64,000 nucleotides of DNA, from NCBI GenBank assembly GCA_034521975.1, contig JAXHLR010000009.1, forward strand, positions 62,001 to 126,000, read 5' to 3'. The DNA is from Acidimicrobiales bacterium. GTDB taxonomy: Bacteria > Actinomycetota > Acidimicrobiia > Acidimicrobiales > SKKL01. A program made the position numbers and the translations under genes. Below are positions 43,169 to 55,400 of this stretch, piece by piece. Position 1 is the first letter of the stretch. Every line of letters starts with the position of its first letter. The notes below the pieces were generated by a model, which was not told where the DNA came from, ran no database searches, and saw nothing but the letters and a program-made list of their open reading frames with translations.

Positions 43169-43611
43169 GTGGATCTCGAACTAATCTCGCGCGATGGCGT
43201 GCGCGGCGTCGCGCTGTTGGCCAAGGTGCTCGACAACACGCTGCACGCCCACGGGCTCTCCCCCTCGCAGTACCGCCTCCTCGTGTTCCTCCTCGAGAAG
43301 CCCTCCGCCGCGACCGCGCTCGCCCAGCGTCTCGACGTCACCCGACCCAGCCTCACCGGCCTCGTCGACGGTCTGGTCGCCAAGGGGTTCGTCGTGCGCG
43401 AGCCGGATCCGTCCGACCGTCGCCGGGTCACCCACCAGATCTCGACCGCGGGGCGCGCGGCCGTGCACCGCGCCGACGAGGCGCTGCAAGCTCGCCTCGA
43501 CCAGATCCTCGCCAACGTCGAACCCGCCGATGCGGCGGGGAGCACCGCGGCCGCGCTCGAGCACTGGCGCAGTGCGATCATCGCCACCAGGGCTTCGGAG
43601 AAGGCCACCCG

Positions 43612-43615
<4 letters not shown>
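43169..43615 (+). CDS. MarR family transcriptional regulator
   Basis: A 148-residue winged-helix regulator. SPSQYRLLVFLLEKPSAAT and LAQRLDVTRPSLTGLVDGLVAKG form the helix-turn-helix, and REPDPSDRRRVTHQIS is the wing with the characteristic Asp-Arg pair. The GTG start at 43169 has no Shine-Dalgarno. The bases around it, CACA-N7-TGTG (43157-43171), form a weak inverted repeat that could be its own operator. The stop overlaps the first ABC exporter gene (ATGA), so the regulator and exporter are made together, the classic layout of a drug-responsive MarR repressor and its efflux pump. Confidence 0.92.
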
Positions 43616-45602
<1,987 letters not shown>

Positions 45603-45603
<1 letters not shown>

Positions 45604-47546
45604 TGGGCATGATGGGAGGCGGTGCCTTCGGAGCGGCGCGCAGCGGCGCGCAGGGTGCCGGGCTGCCCTTCGCCGGCATCCCACCCGAGCTCCAGGAGAA
45701 GGTCGACGCCCTGCTCGCCACCGAGGAGGACCGCGAGCCGCCCCACGTCCCGTTCAGCCACTCGGACTACGACCGCCGGCGGCTCTCGTTGCGGGGTCTG
45801 CTCAAGCCGCACTGGCTCGCGCTGGCCGGCGCCTTCGTACTCGTCTGCATCGAGACCGCCGCCATGCTCGCCGGCCCCACCCTCACCAGGATCGGCATCG
45901 ACGACGGGATCCGGGAAGGCGACCGCGGCGTGATCGTCACCGTGGCCGTCGTGTTCCTCGCGAGCATCTTCGTCCACCTCCACGCGAACCGCGCACGTGT
46001 CGCCTGGGCGGGACGGGTGGGCGAACGACTCATGTACACGCTCCGGGTCCGGGTGTTCTCCCACCTGCAACGCCTCGACATCAGCTTCTACACCGAGGAG
46101 AAGGCCGGCCGGCTGATGAGCCGGATGACCAGCGACATCGAGAGCCTCACCCAGCTGTTCCACGAGGGCCTCATCCAGATGCTGGTCCAGGCCCTGACGC
46201 TCCTGTTCGTCATGATCGTGCTGTTCACCATGAACGTGCAGCTGGCCATGGTCACCCTGTTCCTCATCCTGCCGGTGATGGTCGCCATGACGCTGTGGTT
46301 CCGCGGCGCATCGGACCGCGGCTACGAGATCGTGCGTGATCGCATCGCCGACGTGCTCGCCCACCTCCAGGAGAGCCTCTCGGGCGTGCGCATCGTCGCC
46401 GCCCACAACCGCCAGCGCCACAACATCGCCCAGCACCGCAACATCGCCGGCGCCTACCGCGACGCCAACAACCACACCGCCAAGCTCGGCGCGCTGTACG
46501 GGGGCGGCACCGAGGTGGTCGCCATCGTCGGCCAGGCGACGATCCTGCTCGTCGGTGGCAACATGGTGCTCGACAACAGCCTCACCATCGGTGAGCTCAC
46601 CGCCTTCGTGCTCTACCTCAGCACGTTCTTCGCCCCGATCCAGCAGCTGGTCAACCTCTACAACACCTATCAGAAGGGTCAGGCGGCCATGTACAAGCTG
46701 GCCGCCCTGCTCGACACCCAGCCCCGCACGGCCGAGGACCCCGACGCCATCGACCTGCCGGCCATCCGGGGCGAGATCGACCTACGGGGTGTCTCGTTCA
46801 GCTACCTGGACGACCAGCCCGTCCTGGCTGACGTCGACCTGACCATCCATCAGGGCGAGGTGTTCGCCCTCGTCGGCCCCACCGGCGCCGGCAAGTCGAC
46901 CCTGGCGGCTCTGGTCACCCGCTTCTACGACCCCACCGCCGGTACCGTCTCGATCGACGGACACGACCTCCGGGGCGTGACCCTCGCCTCGTTGCGGCGC
47001 CAGCTCGGCATCGTCCCCCAGGAGCCGTTCCTGTTCGCCGGATCCATCCGGGACAACATCGCGTTCGCCCGACCCGCCGCCTCCGACGCCGAGGTCCTCG
47101 AAGCCTGCCGAGCAGTGGGGATCGACGATCTCGTCGAGCGGCTCCCGAACGGCATCGACACGCCGTGCCACGAGCGCGGCGTGTCGCTGTCCTCGGGCGA
47201 GCGTCAGCTGCTGGCCCTCGCTCGGGCGTTCCTCGCCCGCCCCAGAGTGCTGGTCCTCGACGAAGCCACCTCCAACCTCGACCTGCGCTCGGAGGCGAAG
47301 ATCGAGCGGGCGCTCGACACGCTCCTCGAGGGTCGGACGGCCATCATCATCGCCCACCGCCTGGCGACGGCGATGCGTGCCGACCGCATCGCCGTGGTGC
47401 GCGACGGCGGCATCGCCGAGCTCGGTAGCCACGACGAGCTGGTCGAGCTGGGCGGGCACTACGCCGACATGTACGCCACCTGGGAGCGTCACGCCTCCGG
47501 CGACGATGCCCATGCCGCCTCGGGGGTCTCGACCCCGCGCCGCTGA
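45603..47546 (+). CDS. ABC exporter half-transporter with catalytic ATP site
   Basis: A 647-residue partner subunit. A Gly/Met/Ala-rich N-terminus is followed by six transmembrane helices (about residues 60-345) and an ATPase domain. Walker A is GPTGAGKST, the Q-loop Gln is intact (Gln473, IVPQEPFLFA) and Walker B is VLVLDEATSNLD with Glu554. The signature is LSSGERQL (529-536) instead of LSGGQ. The intact Walker motifs of this subunit pair with the intact signature of the first subunit to make the one working ATP site. Its ATG shares a base with the previous stop (TGATG). A perfect hairpin terminator follows 15 bases after the stop. Confidence 0.93.
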
Positions 47547-47560
47547 GCCGGGCGCGGACG

Positions 47561-47597
47561 CGACGAAGGGGGCCGCGTCGCCAGCCCCCCTTCGTCG
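47561..47597. terminator. Bidirectional terminator between exporter operon and binding-protein gene
   Basis: CGACGAAGGGGG (47561-47572) and CCCCCTTCGTCG (47586-47597) form a perfect 12-bp stem with a 13-base loop, in the 69-bp gap between two convergent genes. The A/T pairs in each arm and the central position fit use in both directions. Confidence 0.75.
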
Positions 47598-47615
47598 TCT
47601 GCGGCTCTGGTCGGA

Positions 47616-49331
47616 TCAGCCTTCGCGGCCCGACCGGCGCTGGTAGCGCGGCGGACGGTCCTCCTCGGGCCGCTCGTCGAAGACCACCACCGTGCCCTCG
47701 GGTTCGAAGAACGGGGTCGTGGATTCGCCGACCTCTCCGGGCAGGTAGCGCTTCCCCTCGTCGAGGTAGCGGTACATGCCGACGTCGCCGGCGTCGGTGC
47801 GAGGATCGGGCTCGTCGGCATCCCACCAGAGCAGCGTCACGTCATCCGCGGCGAGGTAGTCGGGCCACTGCCACAGCACCTCGCCGTAGGAGGTGCCGTA
47901 CTGGGTCCGGTATCCCCATGCCGGTTCGAACGAGAACATCCCGTCGCGGAACGTCTCGGGTGTGAGCTCGGGACCGGCCAAGTGGACCCCGTTGAAGAAC
48001 CGGGCCCAGTCGAAGATGTCGGGGTAGTTGGACAGCTCCTCACCGAGGTGCCAGCTCACCAGGTTCCCCTCCTGCTGGGTGTAGGCGGGGTCGATGGGCG
48101 GCAACAGGTAGGACAGACCGAAGGCGTTGGCCCACTGGTCCTGGTCGTACAAGCGGGCCAGATCCGAGTTGTCGGTGGCCGCTGCCCCCACCACGATCCA
48201 CTCCGGCCAGTAGTCCTGGGCGGTGGCCTGACTGGTGAGGTTCTGGGGCATGAACGGATCGGTGGCGATGATGACCGAGGTGACCCCTGCCTCCTTGAGA
48301 CGGGTGATGATCGCCTGGGCGTCTTCTTCGCGGTTGCTCGAGTCGGCCATGAAGGTGATGCTCGCCGCCAACTCGACGTCGTGCTCGGCCAATTGCTCCT
48401 CGAAGAACTCGACCCCGTCCTGATAGGCGCCGTCCGGGGTCTCGTACCACACCAACCCGAACTGACGCTCGGTCTCCTGCAGCTCGGGAGTACCCGCGTA
48501 CTGTGCGGGTGATCCGGCCAAGCGGTTGGCGATGAAGTCGGCCCGGTGCACATAGCCCTGGGTCGACGACATGAGACCGGACCACACGTAGGGCGCCCAC
48601 TCGAGGTAGTTCTCGATGGGCTGCGAGCCGGTGCAGAAGCACATGACACCACGATCGACGAGCTCGTTCACATAGGCGTTGATGGCGCCGCCACCGGGAC
48701 CGTTGACCACCGCGAACGCGCCGACCTCCTCGGCGATGGCGATGGCATCGGCCCGGGCGGCGGCCTCGTCGTTGCCATCGCCCGACGCCGCCACCACCTC
48801 GACCCGCACGTCGCGGCCGTAGGTCTCGTAGAGGTCGTTGAACGCACCCACCAGCTTGAGCCGGTTCTCGGCCTCTACGGCCTCCTCCGGCGTGGTGATG
48901 CCGGTGCGCTCCTGGGCGTCGAGCCCGGCTTCGCTCGTCTCGGCGTCGTAGAGCGCGACCACGATCTCGTCCTCGGTCACGCCCTGGTAGGTGGCTCCCC
49001 CGTTGTCGGCGCCCTCTGGCCACAAGGGCACGCAGTTGGGCGCGGCGACGGTGGGTAGCATGATCCGACCCGTGTCGGGGTCGCAATCCGGCGCGTCATT
49101 CGGATCGCCGAGGTCGTCTCCCACCGCAACGTCGTCCGAGCCCTCGTCGGAGCCCCCGTCGGTGGTCTCGGTGTCGTCGGGTCCGACCGCGACATCATCA
49201 TCGTCGCCATCGTCGCCGTCGTCGCTCCCGCTCAACGCGCCGATCGCCACCACCGCGGCGATCACCACGATCGCAACCAGCACTGGCCAGTAGCGAGCGA
49301 TGGCAGGACTGGTCTTGGTTGATTCTTCCAC
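47616..49331 (-). CDS. Membrane-anchored substrate-binding protein of a Liv-type ABC transporter
   Basis: A 571-residue periplasmic-binding-fold protein of the branched-chain-amino-acid (LivK) class. It begins with a hydrophobic helix (YWPVLVAIVVIAAVVAIGAL, residues 13-32) without a lipobox cysteine, then an Asp/Glu/Gly/Ser linker of about 40 residues (DDGDDGDDDD). The two-lobe binding domain follows, with VTEDEIVVALYDAE, AFAVVNGPGGGAINAY and SVIIATDPFMPQNL. It should sit outside the membrane on a flexible stalk and deliver ligand to the permease encoded on the other strand. GTG 49331 follows GGGGGGAAA. The long upstream frame is not part of the protein. The ligand is unknown; amino acids, amides or urea are all possible. 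Confidence 0.87.
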   Translation of the reverse strand: MEESTKTSPAIARYWPVLVAIVVIAAVVAIGALSGSDDGDDGDDDDVAVGPDDTETTDGGSDEGSDDVAVGDDLGDPNDAPDCDPDTGRIMLPTVAAPNCVPLWPEGADNGGATYQGVTEDEIVVALYDAETSEAGLDAQERTGITTPEEAVEAENRLKLVGAFNDLYETYGRDVRVEVVAASGDGNDEAAARADAIAIAEEVGAFAVVNGPGGGAINAYVNELVDRGVMCFCTGSQPIENYLEWAPYVWSGLMSSTQGYVHRADFIANRLAGSPAQYAGTPELQETERQFGLVWYETPDGAYQDGVEFFEEQLAEHDVELAASITFMADSSNREEDAQAIITRLKEAGVTSVIIATDPFMPQNLTSQATAQDYWPEWIVVGAAATDNSDLARLYDQDQWANAFGLSYLLPPIDPAYTQQEGNLVSWHLGEELSNYPDIFDWARFFNGVHLAGPELTPETFRDGMFSFEPAWGYRTQYGTSYGEVLWQWPDYLAADDVTLLWWDADEPDPRTDAGDVGMYRYLDEGKRYLPGEVGESTTPFFEPEGTVVVFDERPEEDRPPRYQRRSGREG

Positions 49332-49392
49332 TCGGTTTCCCCCCGGATGAGCAGACTGTGGTGACAGGCCGTGTCCACCGCCTGCCCCGCGC

Positions 49393-49402
49393 AGACTACC
49401 CT
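49393..49402. promoter_or_regulatory. Overlapping -10 candidates of the divergent Liv-type locus
   Basis: TACCCT (49397-49402, plus) and TAGTCT (49393-49398, minus) overlap in the 148-bp gap between the binding protein and the lipoprotein gene. Overlap would make the two promoters mutually exclusive. Both genes have near-identical GGGGGGAA ribosome-binding sites. Confidence 0.35.
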
Positions 49403-49479
49403 GTGGGCCACGCGACATGGCCGCAGGTTGGAACGCGGCTGCTTCGCGACGTGTCGCACTTGACATCTCAGGGGGGAAC

Positions 49480-50079
49480 ATGCAAGTCGAGCCGACCACG
49501 CCGCGAACCGCGCGCCGGGGCGCCGCTCCGCGCCGCCAGTTGTTGTTCGCGGTCGCCGCCGCCGCCTTGGTGGCCGGGTGCGTGCTTCCCGGCAGCGAGG
49601 ATGCCGACGATTCGAGCATCGACGTCGAGCGCCCGCTCCGCGAGGCCGGCGACGTCGAGGGCCGCGTGGGCGACCCGCTCGAGGTCTACGGCATCACCGC
49701 CACCGTGCTCGAGGTGGGGCGCGTCGCCGAGTACAACGAGTTCGACACCTGGGGCTACATCTGGGCCCGCGTGAGGGTCGAGAACACGACCTCCCGCGAG
49801 ATCGACTTCCACCGTCGACAGTTCCAGATCGAAAAGCCCGACGAAACGGTCTCCAACACGGCCAACATCAGCACCGAGACCCAGCTCGAAGGCAGCTCGG
49901 TCACCCGTCCCGACGTCCTCGCTCCGGGAGAGACCGGGGAGGGTCAGGTCATCTACACCGTCGGCGACCTCGACGGTCAGTTCGCGCTCATCTACCGCCC
50001 CGACCCTCCGACCGAGGACGTCATCGATGCCGAGCGCGGCGTGTGGGTCTTCGAAAGCAGCCCTGAAGACGCCGAATGA
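49480..50079 (+). CDS. Putative lipoprotein with DUF4352-like domain
   Basis: A 199-residue exported lipoprotein. Basic residues, a hydrophobic run and the lipobox LVAGC (Cys at about residue 32) indicate lipid anchoring outside the membrane. After a short acidic linker, the domain begins GDPLEVYGITATVLEVGRV and continues with WARVRVENTTSREIDFHRRQFQIE and LAPGETGEGQVIYTV, the pattern of the DUF4352/immunoglobulin-like telokin family. ATG 49480 has GGGGGGA eight bases upstream. Its stop overlaps the permease start (ATGA), so it belongs to the transporter operon. It could be an accessory substrate or stability factor for the transporter; no such role is established. Confidence 0.8.
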   Translation: MQVEPTTPRTARRGAAPRRQLLFAVAAAALVAGCVLPGSEDADDSSIDVERPLREAGDVEGRVGDPLEVYGITATVLEVGRVAEYNEFDTWGYIWARVRVENTTSREIDFHRRQFQIEKPDETVSNTANISTETQLEGSSVTRPDVLAPGETGEGQVIYTVGDLDGQFALIYRPDPPTEDVIDAERGVWVFESSPEDAE

Positions 50080-52415
50080 CCGCCGCCACCACCGCCACAG
50101 TCGGCCGGCGCCCACCGCTCATCACCGCCGAGTCGCTGCGGTCGGCGGGTCTGATCGCCGCGTGTGGGGCCGGGTTCCTCGCCATTCAGTCGGTCCTGTT
50201 GCCCATGCCCCTCGGCGTGATGGTACAAGGCGCGATCATCGGCGGGCTCACCGCCCTCATCGCCCTCGGCATCGCGCTGGTCTACCGAGCCAACCGCATC
50301 ATCAACTTCGCCCAGGGCGACCTCGGCGCGGTGCCGACGGTGTTCACCGTCCTGCTCATCTCCGGGGCAGGGGTACCGTTCCTGCTCGCCCTCCCCATCG
50401 GAATCGCCGGAGCCCTCGCGCTCGGCGCCCTGGTGGAGTTCACCATCATCCGCCGCTTCGCCAACGCGCCCCGCCTGATCCTCACGGTCGCCACTCTTGG
50501 CCTGGCCCAGGCGTTGGCCGGCTTCGGCCTCATCCTGCCGTCGCTGCTCAACAACGCCTGGCCGGGCATCTTCCCCGACAGCGGCATCAGCGGCACCTTC
50601 CCGGCGCCGTTCGACGCCCGGTTCAACATCGGCACCGTCGTGTTCGGCGGCAACGACATCATCGCCCTGGTGGCGATCGTCGCCTCGGTCGCGGCGCTCT
50701 CGGCGTTCTTCCGCTACACCCGCATCGGCATCGCGGTCCGGGCCAGCGCCGAGAGCGCCGACCGCGCCATGCTGCTCGGCATCCCCGTGAGGCGCATCGG
50801 CACCATCGTGTGGGTCATCGCCAGCTTCCTCGCGTTCCTCGCCCTGTTCCTGCGGGCGGGCGTGCTCGGCCTCTCGCTCGGCACGGTGCTCGGCCCCACC
50901 ATCCTCATCCGGGCCCTGGCCGCTTGTGTCATCGGCCGCATGGAGCGCATGGCGGTGATCTTCTGGTCGGCGGTCGGACTGGGAATCCTCGAACGGGGCA
51001 TCTTCTGGAACACCGACCGCAGCGCGCTGGTCGCGCCGGTGATCTTCGGTGTCCTGCTGGTCGTGCTCCTGATCCAACGCCGGGCCAAGCTGGCTCGCAC
51101 CGACGAGCAGTCCAACTGGCAGGCCGTCGCCGACGTGCGCCCGGTGCCACCGGAGCTCGCCGGCCTTCCCGAGGTCCGCTGGGGGTTCCGCGCCGTGTAC
51201 CTGGCCCTGCTGGCCGTCGCCCTGGCACTCCCGCCGGTGCTGTCGGTGAGCCAGATCAACCTCGCGGCGACGATCTTCATCTACGCCATGGTGGCGGTAT
51301 CTCTGGTGGTGCTCACCGGGTGGGCCGGCCAGGTCAGTCTCGGCCAGATCGCGTTCTTCGGCTTCGGCGCTGCGATCGCCGGCGCCATCACGACCAGGTT
51401 CGGGTGGGACATCTCCCTGGCGATCCTCGTGGCGGCCGTCGTCGGCGCCGTCATGGCGGTGGTGATCGGTCTCCCGGCGCTTCGGGTCAAGGGGCTGTTC
51501 CTCGCCGTGATCACCCTGGCCTTCGCCGCCGCCACCTCCGGCTACTTCCTGAACCGGGGCGACTTCGGTTGGTGGCTCCCCGACGGTCGCGTCGACCGTG
51601 GCGAGCTGTTCGGCGTGATCCCCCTCGGCACCGAGACCCAGTACTACTACTTCGCCTTCGCCTGCCTGTTGCTGATGATGGCCATGGCCAGACAGCTCCG
51701 TCAGTCGCGGGTCGGGCGGGTGATCGTCGGTGTCCGGGAGAACGAGCGGGGTGCGCAGGCCTATGCGGTCAACCTGGTTCGAGCCAAGCTCACCGCGTTC
51801 GCGATCTCGGGCTTCATCGCCGCGTTCGCGGGCGCGGTGTTCGTCCACCACCAGCGGGACTTCGGCATCCAGCCCTATGCCACGACCGAGAGCCTCGCCG
51901 TCTTCACCATGGTGGTCATCGGGGGACTCGGCTCGATTCCCGGTGGCATCGTCGGCGCCCTCTACGTCAAGGGCACGCAGAACTTCCTCCCCAGCGAGCT
52001 GAGCTTCTTCGCCAGCGGCCTCGGCCTCCTCGCGGTCCTCATCGCCCTGCCCGGCGGCCTGGCTTCGCTCATCTACCGCGGCCGCGACGGCATCCTCCGC
52101 CGGGTGGCCGAACGGCGCAAGATCATGGTCCCCAGCCTCTTCGCCGACGCAGCCGACCTCGACGGCATCACCAGCAGCCGCGAAAAGGGCATGGAGTTCG
52201 TCCGCCAGATGGCCGACTTCATGGATGCCTCCCGGGCCTCCGCCGCCACAGCTCGCGGCCGGCGTCGCGCCGATTCCGAGGAGTTGGACGACGAGGGGGT
52301 CGACGGCGAGGCGCCGGTACCGGCGCCACCCCGGCTCCCCGATGACGATGCACCGCTCATCGCTCCCCCGAGCACCGACTCCGAAGCGCCGACCGGGCGA
52401 GGAGGTCGCCGGTGA
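50076..52415 (+). CDS. Branched-chain amino acid-type ABC permease, LivH-LivM fusion
   Basis: A 779-residue protein holding both Liv permease halves in one chain. Residues of about 45-335 match LivH (ALVYRANRIINFAQGDLGA is the family hallmark). A hydrophilic linker follows, and about 365-685 match LivM (LTGWAGQVSLGQIAFFGFGA and VIGGLGSIPGGIVGALYVKG). The last 90 residues form a polar tail rich in Arg, Glu and Pro. It should form the full membrane channel on its own. It overlaps the lipoprotein gene (ATGA) and the MFS-ATPase fusion gene (GTGA) by four bases each. Fused LivHM proteins are known in actinobacteria; the long tail is unexplained. Confidence 0.92.
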   Translation: MTAATTATVGRRPPLITAESLRSAGLIAACGAGFLAIQSVLLPMPLGVMVQGAIIGGLTALIALGIALVYRANRIINFAQGDLGAVPTVFTVLLISGAGVPFLLALPIGIAGALALGALVEFTIIRRFANAPRLILTVATLGLAQALAGFGLILPSLLNNAWPGIFPDSGISGTFPAPFDARFNIGTVVFGGNDIIALVAIVASVAALSAFFRYTRIGIAVRASAESADRAMLLGIPVRRIGTIVWVIASFLAFLALFLRAGVLGLSLGTVLGPTILIRALAACVIGRMERMAVIFWSAVGLGILERGIFWNTDRSALVAPVIFGVLLVVLLIQRRAKLARTDEQSNWQAVADVRPVPPELAGLPEVRWGFRAVYLALLAVALALPPVLSVSQINLAATIFIYAMVAVSLVVLTGWAGQVSLGQIAFFGFGAAIAGAITTRFGWDISLAILVAAVVGAVMAVVIGLPALRVKGLFLAVITLAFAAATSGYFLNRGDFGWWLPDGRVDRGELFGVIPLGTETQYYYFAFACLLLMMAMARQLRQSRVGRVIVGVRENERGAQAYAVNLVRAKLTAFAISGFIAAFAGAVFVHHQRDFGIQPYATTESLAVFTMVVIGGLGSIPGGIVGALYVKGTQNFLPSELSFFASGLGLLAVLIALPGGLASLIYRGRDGILRRVAERRKIMVPSLFADAADLDGITSSREKGMEFVRQMADFMDASRASAATARGRRRADSEELDDEGVDGEAPVPAPPRLPDDDAPLIAPPSTDSEAPTGRGGRR

Positions 52416-55400
52416 CCACCCACGACACGCCCTCGACAGATCAGGGAGACGAGCCCGAGGGACCGGCGTCGCGTCGTCGCAAGGCCACCGAGTCCGGTGC
52501 CGGCACGCGCCCCCTGTCCGAACGGCTCCGCGACTGGAAGCCCTCCAACATCACCCAGGGGGCCCCGGTCTTCCCGCTGTTCGTCCTGTTCGGGCTCAAC
52601 GTGGTCGACGAGCTGGACCGCGAGGCGTTCAACGTCTTGCTCCCCAACATCCGCGACCACTTCGGCCTGGGGATCACCGGCATCCTCACGCTCGTCTCGG
52701 TGGTCGGCTTCTTCGTGCTGTTCCTCGAGATCCCGCTCGCCCACCTCGCCGATCGACGCAACCGCACCCGCATCGCCGCGGGCGGCGCCGCCGCCTGGGG
52801 CGTGGCCTCGGCGCTGACCGGCGCCGCGACCAACATCTGGATGGTTGGCGGCGTGCGGGGTGCGGCCAACCTCGGACGAGCGGTCAACGGCGCCACCCAC
52901 CGGCCGTTGCTCTCGGACTACTACTCGATCAACGTCCGCCCCGCGGTGTTCGCCGCCCACGACGCGGCGAACTCGATCGGTCGCATCATCGGGCCGATCG
53001 CTGCGGGGACCCTGGCGTTCTACTTCACCTGGCGCACCCCGTTCTTCGTGTTCGCCGTCCCCACGATGATCTTCGTGCTGCTCGCGCTGCGGCTCAAGGA
53101 ACCGGTGAGGGGGTTCCACGAGCGCCAGGCGCACGGAGCCGACGAGACCACCTCCACCACCGAGGAGGCCCCCGCCTCGATGGCCGAGGCGTGGCGGGTG
53201 CTGTGGCAGGTGCGGACGCTGCGCCGCATCTGGATCGCCACTCCAGTGCTGGCCATCCCCATCTTCACGCTCTCGCCCTTGCTGCAGCTCTTCTATGCCG
53301 ACGTGCTCGGGCTCGACGAGTACCAGCGCGGACTGGTGTCGGCAGCCACCGAGCCCTTCCAGATCGTCGGCCTGCTCATCGGCATCCCCATCGCCACCAA
53401 GCTGATGCGCAAGGATCCGGCGCTGCTGCTCAAGTTCCTCGGCGTCGCCGGCGCGCTGCAGGTCGTCGCCCTTTTCCTCCTGGTGTTCACCGAGAACCTG
53501 CCGATGGTCATCGCCATGCGAGCCGCACTCGCCTTGGTCACCTCGTCCACCGCACCCGGACTGGCCGCTGCCACGTCGCTCATCATCCCGCCCCGGGTCC
53601 GTTCGATGGGCTTCACCATCGGGAACCTGTTCATCATCCCGTCGCTGCTGGCGGGGCCCATCCTGGGCGCGCTGGCCGATCAGTGGGGCCTGCGGACCTC
53701 GCTCATCGTCCTCTGCCCCATGATCCTGCTGGGGGTGGCGATGATCACCTCCGCCGGGCCCTTCATCACACCCGACATCCACAAGGTGCGCACATCGACG
53801 GTGGCGATGGCCGAGGTGCGCAAGGCCCGCGACGAGGGCCGGGCCAAGCTCCTCCTGGTCAAAGAGCTCGACGTGCACTACGACACCGTCCAAGTGCTCT
53901 TCGACGTCGACTTCGAGATCGACGAAGGAGAGATCATCGCGCTGCTCGGCACCAACGGTGCGGGCAAGTCCACGCTGTTGAAGACCATCTCGGGGCTCGT
54001 CGAGCCCTCGGCCGGGGCGATCATCTTCGACGGGGTCAACATCAGCAACGCACCCCCGAACGAGATCGTGCGCCACGGGGTGGTCCAGGTGCCCGGCGGC
54101 AAGGGGATCTTCCCGTCGCTGTCGGTCGGTGAGAACATCAGGCTGGCGGGATGGCCCTACGTCGACGAACCCGAGTACCTCCAGGCTGCCACCGAGGAGG
54201 TCCTCGGACACTTCCCGATCCTCCGCCGGCGCTGGAACGATGCCGCCGGGAACCTCTCCGGCGGCGAGCAGCAGATGCTCACCCTGTCGATGGCCTTCAT
54301 CGCCAAGCCCCGCCTGCTGATGATCGACGAGCTCTCGCTCGGCCTGGCCCCGGTGATCGTCGAGCGTCTGCTCGAGGTGGTCGAGGCGATCCGCGCTCGC
54401 GGCACGACGATCATCCTCGTCGAGCAGTCGATCAACGTCGCCCTCACCGTCGCCGAGACCGCGTACTTCATGGAGAAGGGCGAGATCCGCTTCAAGGGAC
54501 CCACCAGCGAACTGCTCGAACGCCCCGACATCCTGCGGGCGGTCTTCCTGGAAGGGGCTGCCTCGCTCGAGGGCGCCGATGAATCGCCCCGGGTCGCCGC
54601 CAGGACACGCTCGAACCAGGACGTGGACGCCGATGCGCCCGTCCTCAGAGCAGAAGGGCTCACCCGCTCCTACTCGGGCGTCCTCGCCGTCAACGACATC
54701 AGCTTCGACCTGCGACGCGGCGAGATCCTCGGGATCATCGGGCCGAACGGCGCGGGCAAGACCTCCTTGTTCGACCTGCTGTCGGGCTATCTCACCCCCG
54801 ACCGTGGACGGCTGTGGTTCGACGGTCGCGACATCACCCACCTGTCTCCCAGCGCCCGTGCCGGGTTGGGCTTGGGGCGCTCGTTCCAGGACGCACGGCT
54901 GTTCCCGGGCCTCACGGTCAAGGAGACGATCTCGCTGGCGCTCGAGCGCACCGTCGAGGTTCGGGACCCCGTCGCCACCGCCCTGGGGCTCCCCGTGGTC
55001 CGCGACTCCGAACGCAAGGTCGCGGCCCGTGCCGACGAGCTCATCGGGATGCTCGGTCTCGAGGCCTTCGCCACCAAGTTCGTCCGCGAGCTGTCCACCG
55101 GCAGCCGCCGGATCGTCGACATCGCCTGCATCCTGGCCCACGAACCCACGGTCATCCTCTTCGACGAGCCGTCGTCGGGGATCGCCCAGCGCGAGAGCGA
55201 GGCCCTCGGCCCGATGCTGGCGCGCATCCGCGAGGTCACCGGAGCCAGCCTCGTGGTCATCGAGCACGACATGCCGCTGATCCGCTCGGTGTCCGACGAG
55301 ATCCTGGCGCTCGAGCTCGGCGAGGTCGTCATCAGGGGCACACCCGACGAGGTGATGCACGATCCCCGGGTCGTGGCGTCGTACCTGGGCACCAACGAGG

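Noticed and set aside
43157-43171. A MarR operator at the regulator's own start
   Set aside because: Only four bases per arm match (CACA-N7-TGTG), which is expected by chance; it is mentioned in the gene entry but not listed as a site.
52073-55360. A 1095-codon open frame on the minus strand across the Liv locus
   Set aside because: It runs opposite to the LivHM and MFS-ATPase genes, whose domain motifs are unambiguous. The minus-strand product is Asp/Gly/His/Arg-rich without any domain, as expected for the mirror of GC-rich coding DNA.
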